Below are positions 63,501-64,000 of a stretch of 64,000 bases of DNA, in pieces. Position numbers and translations under genes: made by a program. The notes beneath the pieces were generated by a model, which was given only the letters and a program-made list of their open reading frames with translations, was not told the origin of the DNA and did no database searches. The stretch's first letter is position 1, and every line of letters starts with the position of its first letter. Origin of the DNA: Symsagittifera roscoffensis (Eukaryota > Xenacoelomorpha > Acoela > Convolutidae); contig NC_087069.1 in the NCBI RefSeq assembly GCF_963678635.1, forward strand, positions 43,474,688 to 43,538,687, in the 5' to 3' direction.

Positions 63501-63598
63501 TTGCCAAGATGATGATCGAGTACAAAATCAAAACCCTGAAAGACCTCGAATCGGTCAAGGATGAACGAGACAAACTGAACAACCAGCTGCAGAACCAG
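48533..63598 (+). CDS. FXR: FMR1/FXR-family RNA-binding protein gene, exons 1-11 (5' part)
   Basis: Eleven exons give 394 codons with all phases consistent and GT-AG borders, and the gene runs off the window. Domain order equals FMRP/FXR1/FXR2: Tudor/Agenet 1 (exons 1-3), Tudor/Agenet 2 (exons 3-4), KH0 (5-7), KH1 with GLAIGGRGVNI (8), KH2 with VIGRNGRMLQEIVDKTQ (9-11) and a proline-rich variable loop inside KH2 (exon 10). Family members bind mRNA and ribosomes, control translation in neurons, muscle and germ cells, and shuttle between nucleus and cytoplasm. The C-terminal NES and RG-rich parts would be to the right. The sequence is well diverged from vertebrates but several intron positions appear the same. 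With one copy seen, I cannot say which vertebrate paralogue it is closest to. Confidence 0.92.
48834..48886 (+). CDS. FXR: FXR exon 2
   Basis: 53 bases between TTTAG and GTTAGA: GFIVAIKDDTAKVKYES. Tudor 1 strands. Ends in phase 2. The same boundary after the YK of exon 1 is found in vertebrate FMR1. Confidence 0.88.
49188..49356 (+). CDS. FXR: FXR exon 3
   Basis: 169 bases: end of Tudor 1 (EHVVPFNYLREPSE) and start of Tudor 2 (EELEVFVTTRDNEPAAWWRA), up to KKKGDT before GTAAAT. The aromatic WW pair of Tudor 2 is kept. Confidence 0.92.
49839..49924 (+). CDS. FXR: FXR exon 4
   Basis: 86 bases: WIQVDVLLPDGQTTPEVVS then NGTFRRPSK, the rest of Tudor 2. Donor AAAA/GTGGGT, phase 2. Confidence 0.85.
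50557..50625 (+). CDS. FXR: FXR exon 5
   Basis: 69 bases: PPLTKDSFQVFEFPCDDNR then ILE, matching the linker into KH0 (P.TKD.F...L.VPEDLR). Donor GTAAGT. The next intron is 7.9 kb. Confidence 0.88.
50990..52760 (+). repeat. Intronic satellite, ~400-bp unit
   Basis: The landmark GATATCAGGA recurs at 51068, 51480, 51879, 52278 and 52727 (steps 412, 399, 399, 449). Each unit includes several copies of a shorter module, CCCGTGGCAACCCTGTCTAT followed by AAAAAATTCTTTGTGATGG. Two middle units are almost identical, showing recent homogenisation. Short ORFs in it are artefacts. Confidence 0.9.
53891..54346 (+). repeat. Tandem pair of 231-bp units
   Basis: CACTCAAGTTT..GCATTTTGTCGTCCTG at 53896 repeats at 54127; about 90% similar by eye through AAAAAGCATAAAA. 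Confidence 0.85.
56027..56104 (+). repeat. tRNA-like module 1
   Basis: A-box-like TAGCCTGGTAG, B box GGTTCGAATCT (56076-56086), terminal helix CTTACCT/GGATAAG (six of seven pairs) and a T7 run at the end. The D and anticodon arms do not fold properly, so it is tRNA-derived and not a working tRNA gene. It shares ACGGCAAAGG..TGGGTTCGAAT with module 2. Confidence 0.5.
56540..56622 (+). repeat. tRNA-like module 2
   Basis: TGGCGTAGAGA (A box, 56551-56561), GGTTCGAATCC (perfect B box, 56594-56604), T8 after GGGCC. Same family as module 1. Confidence 0.5.
56686..56783 (+). repeat. tRNA-like module 3
   Basis: TGGCTTAGCTG (A box, 56696-56706), AGTTCGACTCC (B box-like, 56754-56764), T7 after GACCCG. 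A longer A-B distance suggests a class II (Leu/Ser) or unrelated origin. Confidence 0.4.
58544..58631 (+). CDS. FXR: FXR exon 6
   Basis: 88 bases: completes a Leu codon, then AKDEANHTDFCALVGPCLV and LPANDTLLAI before GTAGGC. KH0 core (AK...H.DF..AVG). Donor ATA/GTAGGC is chosen because it keeps phase with exon 7. Confidence 0.85.
59031..59147 (+). CDS. FXR: FXR exon 7
   Basis: 117 bases: SLDPTVHKKINLLFETHFRF, LRARSELFADIERANHKLE. Matches the helix after KH0 (HM..DMHFRSLR.KL....). Donor GTGAGT. Confidence 0.9.
59440..59628 (+). CDS. FXR: FXR exon 8 (KH1)
   Basis: 189 bases: TFTIKQEFVGLAIGGRGVNI then SAARDIPGVSTVEL and EVVINGE. The KH1 GxxG loop is GGRG, so RNA binding should be retained. Donor GTAAAA. 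Confidence 0.93.
60506..60756 (-). mobile_element. tRNA-derived SINE with 12-bp target duplication
   Basis: On the - strand: a tRNA-like head GCAGCCGTGGTCGAGTGG...GTTCGAATCCCGC (A and B boxes; Ser/Leu-type start), an unrelated body of about 100 bp, and a poly(A) tail (36 T on the + strand, 60518-60553). The exact duplication TACCCCGGTGAT flanks it (60506-60517 and 60745-60756), proving a retrotransposed insertion. The perfect flanks and long tail suggest it is young. Confidence 0.88.
61018..61095 (+). repeat. tRNA-like module 4
   Basis: TGGCGCAGTTG (A box, 61026-61036) and GGGTCGAATCC (B box, 61070-61080), followed by T-rich DNA. A shorter relic with TTGGCACAGAG lies at 61185-61250. Confidence 0.45.
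62246..62380 (+). CDS. FXR: FXR exon 9 (KH1 end, KH2 start)
   Basis: 135 bases: SEASIKKARAMLEFVEEPV, then MVPEELISRVIGRNGRMLQE and IVDKTQ. KH2 GxxG loop is GRNG. Donor GTACTC. Confidence 0.93.
63064..63150 (+). CDS. FXR: FXR exon 10 (KH2 variable loop)
   Basis: 87 bases: VIKIRIEDG then APPPPPNPNATPGELDAPQE. The first strand continues KH2; the proline-rich part is the variable loop, which differs between family members. Donor GTAAGT. Confidence 0.88.
63455..63598 (+). CDS. FXR: FXR exon 11 (KH2 end)
   Basis: 144 bases: HMVPLWCIGSREAFELAKMM, IEYKIKTLKDLESVKDERDK, then LNNQLQNQ before GTGAGG. It matches the last strand and long helix of KH2 (MVPFVFVGTK...). The remaining 402 bases of the window are intron with no further exon seen. 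Confidence 0.92.
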
Positions 63599-64000
63599 GT
63601 GAGGTGTTTGATCAATTGAAAAAGTTTTGCCCAAATTTATTTAAGAGGTATGCCGATCATTTGATTCGAAGTTGTCGGTTTGGGTCCATCAGATGAAAGC
63701 TTGATGATTTTGCACGAGTAAAAGAGTAGAAATTTTTATTTAGAGTAATGAACAAAGTGAAAACTTTTATATAGGTCTTTTTTCGTTTTTTTTTTTCAGG
63801 AAAAAGTCTTATTAAAATGCTTTAATAACTACAATGTGCATTCATACGTATTAATGCTTTTATGAATGCACTTTGGTATGTATGCACTTTTTGAGTTCAA
63901 TTGAAATTCATCTGCTGAAAGTGACGTAAATAGCCCTCTCCAAATACGAACGTGGAAATGGCGCAAAAAACGTAAACGATTTCTAATTTCGAAAGTGGAA

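Overview
The window is nuclear DNA of an intron-rich metazoan, probably an invertebrate; the sequence does not allow a closer placement. Two observations support this. The right third holds a multi-exon homologue of the FMR1/FXR RNA-binding protein family with GT-AG introns. The left two thirds are a nest of large LTR retrotransposons, followed by a Penelope-like relic, a tRNA-derived SINE and intronic satellites.

Layout. 1-2910: 3' end of a + strand LTR element (A): C-terminal part of its last ORF, 3' UTR, LTR. 2956-18992: a 16.0-kb Ty3/Gypsy-class element (B), complete from LTR to LTR, with Gag, protease, RT, RNase H, integrase and then four accessory reading frames: an acidic ORF, a TARG1-like macrodomain ORF, a short helical ORF and a long terminal ORF with a Cys/His cluster. 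B is disabled by several frameshifts and stops. 18993-19473: a small relic that may be of SGNH-hydrolase type. 19474-43729: a 24-kb block bounded by 2.36-kb inverted repeats, each holding two LTRs in tandem. Inside, on the - strand, are element C (gag to 3' LTR, with the same accessory genes plus a coiled-coil/SGNH hydrolase ORF), a rearranged mosaic D (macrodomain, helical ORF, SGNH hydrolase, a long unknown ORF, a central piece of the terminal ORF) and two direct copies of an ~810-bp segment R. Fragment X on the + strand closes the block. 43730-48532: AT-rich intergenic DNA with a decayed Penelope-like reverse transcriptase. 48533-63598: eleven exons of the FXR-family gene, coding Tudor/Agenet 1 and 2, KH0, KH1 and KH2; the gene continues past the window.

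Working together. In the retroelements, Gag and Pol supply the usual copy-and-integrate machinery. The accessory module downstream of integrase (macrodomain, SGNH hydrolase, Cys/His protein) recurs in the same order in different copies, so it belongs to the element family and was not picked up by chance in one copy. No signal peptide or clear membrane-spanning envelope protein is seen. The host FXR gene would encode an RNA-binding translational regulator. Its introns, especially the 7.9-kb intron 5, hold tandem repeats and Pol III-type (A box/B box) modules.

The most novel signal is the family of giant LTR elements carrying a macrodomain and an SGNH hydrolase. Second are the LTR-terminal motif repeated inside their coding regions and an LTR hairpin with compensatory changes between copies.
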